Of a stretch of DNA of 64,000 nt, positions 49,001 through 54,599 are shown in pieces. This DNA is from Sipunculus nudus. Its lineage: Eukaryota > Annelida > Sipuncula > Golfingiida > Sipunculidae. Location of the stretch: contig CM049306.1 of the NCBI GenBank assembly GCA_026874595.1, forward strand, positions 85,526,142-85,590,141, in the 5' to 3' direction. Made by a program: the position numbers and the translations under genes. Under the pieces are notes generated by a model, which did not search any database, was not told the DNA's origin, and was given only the letters and a program-made list of their open reading frames with translations. Every line of letters starts with the position of its first letter. The first letter of the stretch is position 1.

Positions 49001-49998
49001 TTAGATGAGATACATGTGTATTCTTTCAGAAGCTGTGATAATTTTTTAGAGGAGCATGCAGCTAACATTAATATACATGCTTTTATTATATTTTATTTTA
49101 TCAAATGTGGGTGATGTGTATAGCCTATTTGTTTCTGTTTGAGGGAATGTGCAGTGTGTGAGGCAGAGTTTGAAATATATGTGTAAGTTATAAACATTTT
49201 ATTAAAACGTGATGCCTGTGGAAAATTAATCTTTATAGAAATGGCAGAAACAGAGGTAAAATATATGAGCACTAGCAGCAATAAAAATTCCAAGTTCGAT
49301 TATTGTTTCAGACACAGTCTGTGCCAGTGTTAGGTTAACTTGAGCTGGCAGCTAAAATTGTCTGCCGCTCGATGCCTGTAGCTGCTTGATGAGCGTAAAC
49401 TTCTTCTGCTGCTGCTGGCCAATATATATGGTTGGTTTGAGGACGGCGGCCAATATGTCCCTAAACCCTACAACCAATATAGCTCAATACAAAGCTCAAT
49501 ACACTGGACTCAGTACCTGAACGTATGGAAACCATTTTTCTTATAATTATATATTCATAGTAAGGCAAGAATAAAAAAGATTTTATTAGGTACTCAATAA
49601 AGAAGGGGCTCCCTTGATAAGCCATCTTTTCTGCACAAAAGAGTACTTAAGTGCCATGGGCAATATAAATATGTAATATGAACTTGACCACTACTTGTAC
49701 ATAGTGTAAAACCTGATGTTTATAATTTGATTTCTGGACATTTCGGTACAGTTTTATTTTAGCAAATACCCTATATTATATTTAGAGTGACACTCCAAAG
49801 AAAAATTAGCACTGATCCGAAAAAAACCTACTTCAAGTGTATAGCCTTAGAGAAAAGAATCCAAGTTTGAAAGATAAACACTGTCATTATGGTCTTGATG
49901 GAAAACTAAAAAAGTCTGTTACTATGGTTACCTTGTGAATTTTGTGATGGTCCATTTTCTTCTGGCTCTTCAGATTTATTGGTTCCACATAAAGACAT
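19250..49998 (-). CDS. CLN3: CLN3 (battenin) lysosomal/endosomal membrane protein, 15 coding exons, 455 aa
   Basis: CLN3 is a polytopic lysosome/endosome membrane protein; loss in humans causes juvenile Batten disease. Fifteen exons join in a single frame with GT-AG sites and consistent phases to give 455 residues (human about 438). Recognisable family blocks are [19 protein letters not shown] near residues 46-64, [15 protein letters not shown] (about 169-183), [20 protein letters not shown] (193-212), YFINHAL (314-320), [15 protein letters not shown] (336-349), and [15 protein letters not shown] (399-413). The luminal loop has an NTT sequon at 75. The cytosolic loop has ETTPIL (269-274), an acidic-dileucine sorting motif where human CLN3 also has one. 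The C-terminus ends ICNS, with Cys third from the end, so the prenylation CAAX box of the human protein is absent. Introns 3 and 9 (5.3 and 8.5 kb) are filled with mobile elements. I am very sure of the identity; the start and 5' UTR are chosen by sequence context. Confidence 0.96.
19655..19965 (+). mobile_element. second tRNA-derived SINE-like repeat
   Basis: GGTTGTGAGTTCAAATCCTGG at 19,708-19,728 is a good B box, and the preceding 50 bases resemble a degenerate tRNA head. It lies in CLN3 intron 14. The right end is not clear and no A-rich tail was seen, so the boundary is approximate. Confidence 0.55.
20214..22059. mobile_element. pogo/Tigger-like MITE interrupted by a tandem-core element
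   Basis: The left end is TA|CAGTGTAACCTGG at 20,212 and the right end TTTTTACTG|TA at 22,061. The outer parts (20,214-20,320 and about 21,980-22,059) together match the uninterrupted element at 34,167-34,342: GAGCGAGGTCT(G/C)A, then TTATTTTGAGGTGGTCA and TTAG(A/G)TG. The middle, about 20,520-21,580, is a copy of the tandem-core repeat also found at 13,228-14,130. The right terminus falls just downstream of the exon 14 donor. Confidence 0.65.
22067..22207 (-). CDS. CLN3: CLN3 exon 14: sixth span and EGLIGG block
   Basis: Acceptor TTTACAG|CTTGGT and donor ACAGAG|GTAATT, phase 0 at both ends. It encodes a span with [19 protein letters not shown], matching human ILYEGLLGGAAYVNTFHN. MITEs lie within a few bases of its donor and about 29 bases from its acceptor. 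Confidence 0.97.
22236..22414. mobile_element. 179-bp pogo/Tigger-like MITE
   Basis: The inverted ends CAGTGGAACCCCGCC and GTGGGGTTCCACTG are flanked by TA on both sides. Inside, ACAAATACGACCAC recurs and is inverted near the right end. It sits in CLN3 intron 13, 28 bases upstream of the exon 14 acceptor. It is too short to code. Confidence 0.88.
22909..23002 (-). CDS. CLN3: CLN3 exon 13
   Basis: Acceptor CACTAG|GTACAT and donor TTTCAA|GTAAGT. It encodes [20 protein letters not shown] then [11 protein letters not shown]. The Arg in VARST aligns with human R334, a Batten disease site. Confidence 0.95.
23537..23592 (-). CDS. CLN3: CLN3 exon 12
   Basis: Acceptor GTTTCAG|GTGGAG and donor AGATG|GTAAAT. 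It encodes [18 protein letters not shown] plus two bases of a Trp codon. The QQYRW motif is family-diagnostic. Confidence 0.95.
24238..24306 (-). CDS. CLN3: CLN3 exon 11: fifth membrane span
   Basis: Acceptor TTTCAG|CCTTTA and donor CATTG|GTAAGT, phase 0 at both ends. It encodes [20 protein letters not shown] then HAL. Human has FAEYFINQGL here; the Glu altered in a human disease allele (E295) aligns with Gln in this protein. Confidence 0.95.
25014..25063 (-). CDS. CLN3: CLN3 exon 10
   Basis: A 50-base exon: acceptor TTTCAG|AAATTA, donor CTAAAG|GTAAGA. It encodes [17 protein letters not shown] (the first residue is split with exon 9) and ends in phase 0. It corresponds to the LRERWTVFKGLLWY segment. 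It is separated from exon 9 by the 8.5-kb repeat-filled intron. Confidence 0.85.
25141..26643 (+). mobile_element. tandem-core element A: four 336-bp units
   Basis: It begins with the shared 5' end CCCATGGGCCATGACGCTCA at about 25,150. Units carrying (C/T)AGGTGG(C/T)G(C/A)(C/A)ACC recur near 25,323, 25,670, 26,006 and 26,342, i.e. about every 336 bases. Each unit contains GATATGGGTAACAGAGACCT and ATGATCAATAT. It is truncated on the right by another 5' end at 26,644. It lies in CLN3 intron 9. Confidence 0.75.
26644..26927 (+). mobile_element. 5'-end fragment of a tandem-core element
   Basis: It begins AACAAGGGACCTATGGGTCA and CGCTCAGCTG, the shared 5' terminus, but continues into unrelated AT-rich sequence until the next 5' end at 26,928. 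It may be a solo start or a truncated copy. Confidence 0.5.
26928..29646 (+). mobile_element. near-complete tandem-core element B (pearl/Helentron-like)
   Basis: The 5' end is AACAAGTGACCCATGGGTCA then GACGCTCAGCTGA. The core has a block of about 140-bp units (GGTGGCGCCACC near 27,663, 27,794, 27,946) followed by 336-bp units (near 28,281, 28,617, 28,957, 29,292). The 3' end is a GACGGACAGA-rich run and the hairpin AGCTCAGATGACT-TTC-AGTCAGCTGAGCT, then AAAA. A terminal hairpin, a short subterminal repeat shared by both ends (CTCAGCTGA) and a tandem core fit the non-autonomous Helentron-associated/pearl elements known from molluscs. The family assignment is inference. Confidence 0.75.
29647..30470. 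other. AT-rich part of CLN3 intron 9, nothing recognised
   Basis: No exon or repeat match was seen between element B and the next repeat. The plus-strand frame at 29,857-30,060 has no recognisable domain. Confidence 0.5.
30471..31975 (+). mobile_element. element with a different core but the same 3' hairpin
   Basis: Two roughly 670-base units (from about 30,690 and 31,360) belong to the repeat family seen at 15,760-17,340. The right end carries GGACGGACGGACGGACAGAC and AGCTCAGATGACT-TAT-AGTCAGCTGAGCT. The core differs from the 336-bp units, yet the 3' terminus is shared, so unrelated cores are served by one set of ends. Confidence 0.65.
31976..33233 (+). mobile_element. tandem-core element C: 336-bp units and 3' hairpin
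   Basis: Units recur with GGTGG(C/T)GCCACC near 32,009, 32,553 and 32,888. One unit near 32,330 lacks this box and part of its neighbourhood. The end is GACGGCCGACGGACAAAGAG and the hairpin ending CAGCTGAGCTAAAA. There is no 5' terminus: the array abuts the preceding element's hairpin directly. Confidence 0.7.
33551..33681 (-). CDS. CLN3: CLN3 exon 9: cytosolic loop with sorting motif
   Basis: Acceptor ATTACAG|ATATTT and donor CACAAG|GTATAT. It encodes [10 protein letters not shown], then a Ser/Glu-rich loop containing [14 protein letters not shown] fits [DE]xxx[LI][LI] and sits where human CLN3 carries its dileucine lysosomal signal. Phase 1 out. Confidence 0.92.
34167..34342. mobile_element. 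pogo/Tigger-like MITE, uninterrupted relative of 20,214-22,059
   Basis: TA|CAGTAAAACCCCAATATTAG at the left and GTGGTTTTAC at the right form inverted ends. The right terminus is slightly degraded. It lies in CLN3 intron 8 and contains no coding sequence. Confidence 0.7.
35056..35199 (-). CDS. CLN3: CLN3 exon 8: SSGTGxAG block and fourth span
   Basis: Acceptor TTCTCAG|GAATGT and donor TCAAC|GTAAGT. It encodes [20 protein letters not shown], then a span ending VVPVLQAS, matching human WWSSGTGGAG and the GLTQAGLSPQ region. This is the longest coding exon of the conserved core. Confidence 0.96.
36046..36118 (-). CDS. CLN3: CLN3 exon 7: ASISSGxGE block
   Basis: Acceptor CCACCAG|GGGCTG and donor CATAA|GTGAG. 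It encodes [20 protein letters not shown] then HFH, nearly identical to the most conserved amphipathic segment of the family. Phase in is 1, phase out is 2. Confidence 0.96.
36417..36502 (-). CDS. CLN3: CLN3 exon 6: third membrane span
   Basis: Acceptor TTCCAG|TATTAA and donor CCTAG|GTAAGG. It encodes a hydrophobic stretch beginning [20 protein letters not shown] and ends in phase 1. It joins exon 7 directly and in frame. Confidence 0.93.
36975..37172. repeat. compound (TA)n/(GA)n/(TA)n microsatellite
   Basis: About 65 bases of TA are followed by a short break, more TA, about 40 bases of GA with GATA, and another TA run. It lies in CLN3 intron 5. The Ile/Tyr- and Ser/Leu-rich frames here are repeat artefacts. 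Confidence 0.95.
37941..38020 (-). CDS. CLN3: CLN3 exon 5: second membrane span
   Basis: Acceptor TTGCAG|GCAATA and donor ATACAG|GTGCGG. It encodes [19 protein letters not shown] then YIHRIPY, with two bases left over (phase 2). It aligns with AAVLLADILPTLVIKLLAP of human CLN3. Confidence 0.93.
38687..38720 (+). repeat. diverged 5' end of the tandem-core family
   Basis: AACTAGGGACCCATAGGTCT then CGACACTTGGCTAAATT resembles the shared 5' terminus with several changes. No core repeat follows. It lies in CLN3 intron 4. Confidence 0.5.
39172..39282 (-). CDS. CLN3: CLN3 exon 4: first luminal loop
   Basis: Acceptor ATACAG|CCAGAC and donor ACAGGG|GTAAGT, phase 0 at both ends. It encodes a Thr/Pro-rich loop with an NTT glycosylation sequon, then [10 protein letters not shown], which matches the human CNSVSTAAVLLAD region. 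The loop is poorly conserved in length and sequence, as is usual. Confidence 0.88.
39522..44253 (-). mobile_element. minus-oriented tandem-core element D in CLN3 intron 3, carrying a nested element
   Basis: The hairpin end is at the left (AGCTCAGCTGACT-GAA-AGTCATCTGAGCT), followed by inverted 336-bp units (boxes near 39,852, 40,189, 40,506, 40,846, 41,187, 41,527) and then the 140-bp type (near 41,749 and 41,888). The 5' end is at the right (TCAGCTGAGCGTCATGACCC then ATGGGTCACTTGTT). The order of blocks mirrors element B. A 180-bp-repeat element (42,331-44,186) is nested near the 5' end, where about 115 bases present in element B are missing. Confidence 0.78.
42331..44186. mobile_element. nested element with about ten 180-bp tandem units
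   Basis: The left end is ATGCCCCCGCCACAAAGTGG then CCGGGGCATA, and the right end AAGGCGGGGGCATTCG. Between them, TGTACGGACTTTTTTTCGCA recurs about every 180 bases (42,412; 42,592; 42,772; 42,952; 43,132; 43,312 and on), with units decaying toward the right. Each unit carries GGCCTGATTTTTGGTGT and CCCGGTTGACCTACTTTTGA. There is no coding frame. I know of no firm family name for it. Confidence 0.8.
44583..44670 (-). CDS. CLN3: CLN3 exon 3: first membrane span
   Basis: Acceptor ACTTAG|GATTAT and donor CCAAAG|GTAGGA. It contains the highly conserved GLCNNF...[10 protein letters not shown] block, which is diagnostic for the family. It ends in phase 0, just before the luminal loop. Confidence 0.97.
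44721..44907. mobile_element. pogo/Tigger-like MITE, degraded
   Basis: TA|CAATGAAACCTCTATAATGT and GAAATTCCACTG|TA form imperfect inverted ends with TA flanks. Internal repeats ATAGAGGTGCCCA and ATGGAGGT are visible. It lies in CLN3 intron 2. Confidence 0.6.
45362..45422 (-). CDS. CLN3: CLN3 exon 2
   Basis: Acceptor TTTTAG|GTATCA and donor CTACTG|GTGAGT. It encodes [19 protein letters not shown] and the first two bases of a Trp codon, leading into membrane span 1. Phase in is 1, phase out is 2. Confidence 0.92.
45747..45955. mobile_element. hAT-like MITE with a G/C homopolymer hairpin
   Basis: The ends CAGGGGTAGATCCA and TGGATCTGCCACTG are imperfect inverted repeats of the CAGGGGCGGATCC type common in hAT MITEs. 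An internal run of about 15 G (45,896-45,910) and about 16 C (45,918-45,933) are separated by 7 bases. No convincing 8-base duplication is left. It lies in CLN3 intron 1. Confidence 0.55.
45964..49931. other. CLN3 intron 1, mostly unclassified
   Basis: No further CLN3 exon is needed between exons 1 and 2, as the phases fit. Repeats of GGACTTGG(A/G)CT type are scattered at 47,120-47,240 and 47,705-47,815. A tRNA-like B box lies on the minus strand at about 48,248-48,262 (ACCCGGGTTCAATCC), perhaps a SINE. Nothing else is recognised. Confidence 0.5.
49932..49998 (-). CDS. CLN3: CLN3 exon 1: N-terminal cytosolic segment
   Basis: ATG at 49,998 opens a polar, Glu/Asn-rich tail ([16 protein letters not shown]), as in other CLN3 proteins. 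It ends in phase 1 at CACAAG|GTAACC. Residue 2 is Ser, not the myristoylated Gly reported for human CLN3. I saw no in-frame upstream ATG in the adjacent sequence. The plus-strand open frame over this exon is antisense. Confidence 0.85.
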
Positions 49999-50330
49999 CT
50001 TCCTATCCGCCAGAAAACACTGTTTTGTCCCGTTAAGAGAAGAAGATAGATGGCTACCCTCACTGTGTTCCCTAGGCCTGGCGGTTATTTCCTATTACAG
50101 TTTGGTTTGTCGGCCTGTGTCGGAGGCTCAGGGCTTCCTAGCTGACCCAGTTAGTCTACGTGTTGGGGGTCAACGAATGAATTACATAACGGTGGGCCCC
50201 ACAACAGATGACCAGGCATCAACAGTCCGCACCCTGTAGGTCGGTTCCCTTCCCCCTTTGTTCCAACGCGAAGTCCACCAGTAATTAGTTTCACAAAGAG
50301 AAGGGTGTCAGCCTACCAGCTGCGCAGTCA
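49999..50330 (-). promoter_or_regulatory. probable CLN3 5' UTR and promoter region
   Basis: This stretch directly upstream of the CLN3 start is more GC-rich than its surroundings and contains no repeats that I recognise. No TATA box or perfect GTCACGTGAC (CLEAR-type, TFEB) site is visible in it. The transcription start cannot be set by eye. The plus-strand frame 49,979-50,239 is an antisense shadow. Confidence 0.4.
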
Positions 50331-52430
50331 TGACCGTTATGTGGACATTAATTAATCATTATTATTCTATTTCCAGCTATAATTCAAGTTAAGCTACCTT
50401 GCTCTTTGTGAGTTATTAATAATTATCCTTGGTCTACAATTAATTGCTATGTGAAATTAAGGCCATATAAAATAAATATTTGTTTGCGGACTTTGAGGAC
50501 AAAAAGGTGCGAGCGAGCGATTTAATTATTTATTTTTAAATAAACAATACATTGAATTTTGCAAGCTTGCAAATTGCAAGGGAAAAATTAGCGTCAAAGT
50601 TCAGTTCTTAAAATACATGCATGGTGTGTATATATATAGTAAACACAAAAATAACCGGTATAGTTCATTTTTCATACACTTTTAATTCTTGAAAAGAATT
50701 GAGAAAAGAGCACACATTAGCAACATTATTGAGGATCTGATCTTCAATAAAAATGAATTTCAGTCATACATGGATGCCATTTAGTGATTTAGTTATTTAA
50801 CAATATGTCTTCAGTTGTTGTGAATGATGTGCCTGTATTTTATATATATACTACCAAGAGGTTACCTGTAACCTCCTTGATACTATCTGCATTATGGAAT
50901 GATATATAAATGTATATAAATAATATTCTTTTCATTTTATGTTTTATAAAAACAATCTGTTGGCTAGGGTCAGACCGCGACCTCACTGCAATGAGTTCTA
51001 AGTCTGGAAATACGTGAAAGTGTACAATGAAAAAGGAGGTCTTGCACGGGTAAACCCTAATCCAAGATCAATAAACTTACATAATTTCAGGACAATTCAT
51101 ACATTACGGTAGTTACTATAGGATATCTGAATGTAGTATATGCATTTTCGGCATTAAGAGCTCATGTCCTGGTCCATAATGTTAAGAATTCTAACACATT
51201 TGCCTAGAGATGAAGACAAATGAAATGCAATTGTCGGCTTGGTTCAGACTGCAGCAGAAATGTAAGATTTTTACCTCTGACATAATTAAGCAAATAGACG
51301 ATTTATAAAATTACATATAAAATACTTAAAGGGACCGATTCCGATACCAGATATATTAAATATACATGAAATATATAATGTATGTTCCTTAAAATATTAT
51401 TATATTATATATTATCAAATTATATCTGTCAATATATTGGTCTAAAACAGTTTTCTCACTCCTGTAAACAGTGCTTGCCCCGGGCGCGATCAGTGGGCTT
51501 CGCTTTATTTGGGAAAGACCGTGAGCCGGTTTGGTTTTGCTTGGAAACTTTGTGTTCAGCCAAAGTGAGATTATATTCATATTATTGCAAATGAATATAA
51601 AAATTTAGAAAATAAAAGAATAAATGTACGTGGCGCCGCTTGTCTTGCACGACTGAGATCAATAAGCAAGCTAAGTTTCTGTTAAATCTGTTAACTTGTT
51701 TCTGAGATAACGTGTCTGTAATATGGAATCCAGGCAAACTGTTCTGGAATACAAGTTGGGCTGATTTACTTCTAAGTTTAGCGCTTGACAAGGATGTGTA
51801 ATTATAGTTATTGTTGTGTCAGACCTGAATTATGGACAGTATATATAGTCCATTAAATATATAATTTATATAAAACTTAAATCAGAGGCTGCAGTCCTGC
51901 ATGGCCATGTACTTCCTTGTCCACTTGGTGATGGCCTCGACAAATTAAACTATCCTGACACTGAGGGATCAGCTTTCAAATCTTCCCGGCAGATGGCACT
52001 GCATGAATGCCTTTAATTCTTAAAAATATGATCTGCGAGAGAAAAAAAAGTCTACGTTGGATTGTGGTTCTCTCAAACTTATAAAACCCTGGGTGAACTA
52101 TTGTTCTATGACACAATACAAAAAGACAACGCAGTTGAACAGACAATCATCCACCACAATGTACAGTATGCACTGCTGCCAATATTGCAGCACAATGTAC
52201 GTATGCGTTCATCCAAATTCACGTGTGTGTTTGTGTGTGCATGGGTATGTATTTGTTGGCGTTTGGGTGTGTTTGATCACAACATAACTCACGCAGTCAT
52301 GACCGGAATCTTATGAAAGTTTCAGAGTATTTCGGGAATGGGCTAATTAAGAATCGATTAGATTTTGATGTAGATCCGGCGCATGATCCAGATTCAGAGA
52401 ATATTCATAAATGTAAATCATTTATATATA

Positions 52431-52476
<46 letters not shown>

Positions 52477-52729
52477 ATGTATATCTTTTCAGCTTTCCTT
52501 GAGATGATTCGGACTTCCATAATATCATAAAAATCTTTCAAAGTGTTTTGAGTAAAGTTCCAACAGACAAACCAACATACATTTTGTACTAATGCCACCT
52601 GGTGTGGGTATGTAAAATTAAAATAATAATTCCTGGAAGAGTTTGCCTTCTAAAGGTTTTCTTTATTAGTAGAACGTTCTAATGAAATCAGAGGTATAAA
52701 GATACAGAGGATATATATGGGCCTTTCTC
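50331..52729. other. intergenic, mostly AT-rich
   Basis: No gene was seen. A fragment of the tandem-core family occurs at about 51,625-51,780 (GTGGCGCCGCTTGTCTTGCA). A (TA)n tract lies at 52,435-52,485 with a short (GT)n. Confidence 0.5.
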
Positions 52730-52894
52730 CAGGGACGGATCCAGAATTAAGGAAAAGGAGTGGTTCACATCAGGAGGACTAATGACAGAACCTAAAAACA
52801 GGTCCGCAGGTCCGGAATGGGGTCGGGGGTTCAGGCCGCAAATATTGGTCTAAAATCCTTAACCCCCCCCCCCCCCCCCCCCCATTCGCTACTG
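52730..52894. mobile_element. hAT-like MITE, relative of 45,747-45,955
   Basis: The left end CAGGGACGGATCCAG and a diverged right end ending GCTACTG enclose text related to the 45.7-kb element: AACCTAAAAACAGGTCC, then TTGGTCT. It carries a run of about 21 C near the right end. The target duplication is not convincing. Confidence 0.5.
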
Positions 52895-53099
52895 GTCTCA
52901 ACTCCCTCATCCACGCACACTGAGTGCCACAATTGAAAATGTGAGGCCTGGCGGGTGGATAGAATGATTAATCTAATATTTCAGAGATCGATACACACAA
53001 GGCGCGATTGTACGAGTTGGATGTCAATTAGAGCATGTGTCTCTTTTGATTTATAGTGTGGTGGAACCCGTCACACACCTGGCTCGACATTAATCCAGT

Positions 53100-53720
53100 C
53101 CCAAAGAGTCGCATTGGGGTCATGCAGTTAAAGTGCCCCAAGGGTTATATTGTGGTAAAACAGTTAAAAAAGCTGAGTTAACTTTTTTGGCAAGTAGTTA
53201 AAATGCCTGACGAGCGATATTGTGGTTATGCAGTTAAAACGCCTCCAGAGACATATTGTGGTCATGCAGTTAAAGCGCCTCAAGAAGCATATTGTGGTCA
53301 TGCAGTTAAAGCGGCTCAAGAATCATATCTTGTGGTCATACAGTTAATGCTCCTCAAGAATCATATTGTGGTCATGCAGTTAAAATGCCTCAGGAAAAAA
53401 AAAATTGCTGTCCTGTAGTTAAAGGTTTAAATTATGGTCATACGATTTAAATGCCTGAATTCATTTTTTTCGCAGCTAAAGCATCTCAAGTCATTTGTTG
53501 GAAAGCAGGTAAAACGCTTCAACATCTATATTATGATTATTCAGTTGCAACGCCTCAGGAGTCATGTATTTTGATCATGTAGTCAAAAGAGCTCGAGAGT
53601 CACGCATTATCATTCAGGTAAAACGCTTCATAATCTGTATTGTGATTATGCAGTTTCAACGATTCAGGAGTCGTATTTTTACCATGTAGCTGCAACGCCT
53701 CACGAGGCGAATAAAGGTAG
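53100..53720. repeat. degenerate 36-bp minisatellite upstream of the caveolin gene
   Basis: ATTGTGGTCATGCAGTTAAA then GCGCCTCAAGAA.CAT recurs about every 36 bases, best preserved at 53,210-53,390 and decaying on both sides to about 53,715. Because 36 is divisible by three, an open frame with a 12-residue period (YCGHAVKAPQEA) appears, but it is short, without splice support, and breaks quickly. Confidence 0.8.
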
Positions 53721-54449
53721 TGAGAACAATGGCTGTTCTCAAGGTTGTGCTTGAAAAATCATATGAATCATGTAAAATTCATATGAAGAAAATATTATTA
53801 TACATGTTTAACCATTTCTTTCTTTGAAAATGAAAAACGAAAAGAGTAAAACAAAGCTGTGTTTTTTAAAAGATGTTTGTAAAGGTGATTTGAAAAATTA
53901 TCGTTTGCTGGTGTTTGCGTTTGGTGTACGAACATATTTCTTGTCGTACATACGTCCTCGAAGAGATGATGGACCGAAATAGCACCAAGCAACATTTCAA
54001 TATTGGCTAAACGACAGGCCAAGTAGAAATAACCCAGCATTCTGCTGCTTCGAGGAAACCCGCCACTCGTACAGCTGTTAATAAACTGGCATTTTCTGTT
54101 AAACTGGTAGCTACGTTGATAAATAGCATGGCTTCATATTTCATGTTAACATTCAACTCGCCCTGGCTGTGTCACCGCAGTGCCATCATCTAAAACAGAG
54201 CAACCACTCTACAAATGAATCTACATGGACAGTTCCCCAGAGATAACGTACAGCCTGTCACCCCCACGAGAAAAATGAGTACAACCAGGACGACTTTGTC
54301 TGAGAACCTGGATTTGTGATCGCGCGTAACAAGGCCTTGTGGTATAGCATCTATCGTCTGCTAGAAACGAACACCCAACGCACATATTTTATTTTAGCGA
54401 TCGTAAGTGGCAACAGAGGAGATACGAATTAAAGGAAAATTGTATCTTA

Positions 54450-54599
54450 ATGGCTGCAGATATGTCTGACAAACAAAACGAATCGGCTGAAGGTACAACA
54501 CTCCAGAGTGGCGGAGAAGAAGCCAAACTGAATGCAACGGAGACAGTGGAGATAGATCTCTTTGACAGGGATCCAAATGAGCTGAACGACCATATCAAG
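54450..54599 (+). CDS. caveolin, first coding exon (partial gene, 50 residues)
   Basis: Caveolins are hairpin membrane proteins that scaffold caveolae. This exon runs from ATG to donor ATCAAG|GTAAAT in phase 0. After a variable acidic N-terminus it reads EIDLFDRDPNELNDHIK, which matches the vertebrate caveolin IDL.NRDP..LNDD.VK segment. In vertebrate CAV1 an intron falls at the same Lys, before the FEDVIAEP block. The second ATG (codon 5) is a possible start. I searched downstream for the caveolin domain (FEDVIAEP-like, hydrophobic hairpin, DPLFEA) and did not find it before 64,000, so the gene probably continues beyond the window. Which caveolin paralogue it is cannot be judged from the N-terminus. 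Confidence 0.82.

Noticed and set aside
49979-50239. 86-residue plus-strand open frame.
   Set aside because: It overlaps CLN3 exon 1 and its 5' UTR in antisense and has no recognisable domain.
53203-53418. 12-residue periodic protein (YCGHAVKAPQEA-type).
   Set aside because: It arises from the 36-bp minisatellite, decays within a few units and has no splice or start context. It is kept as a repeat only.
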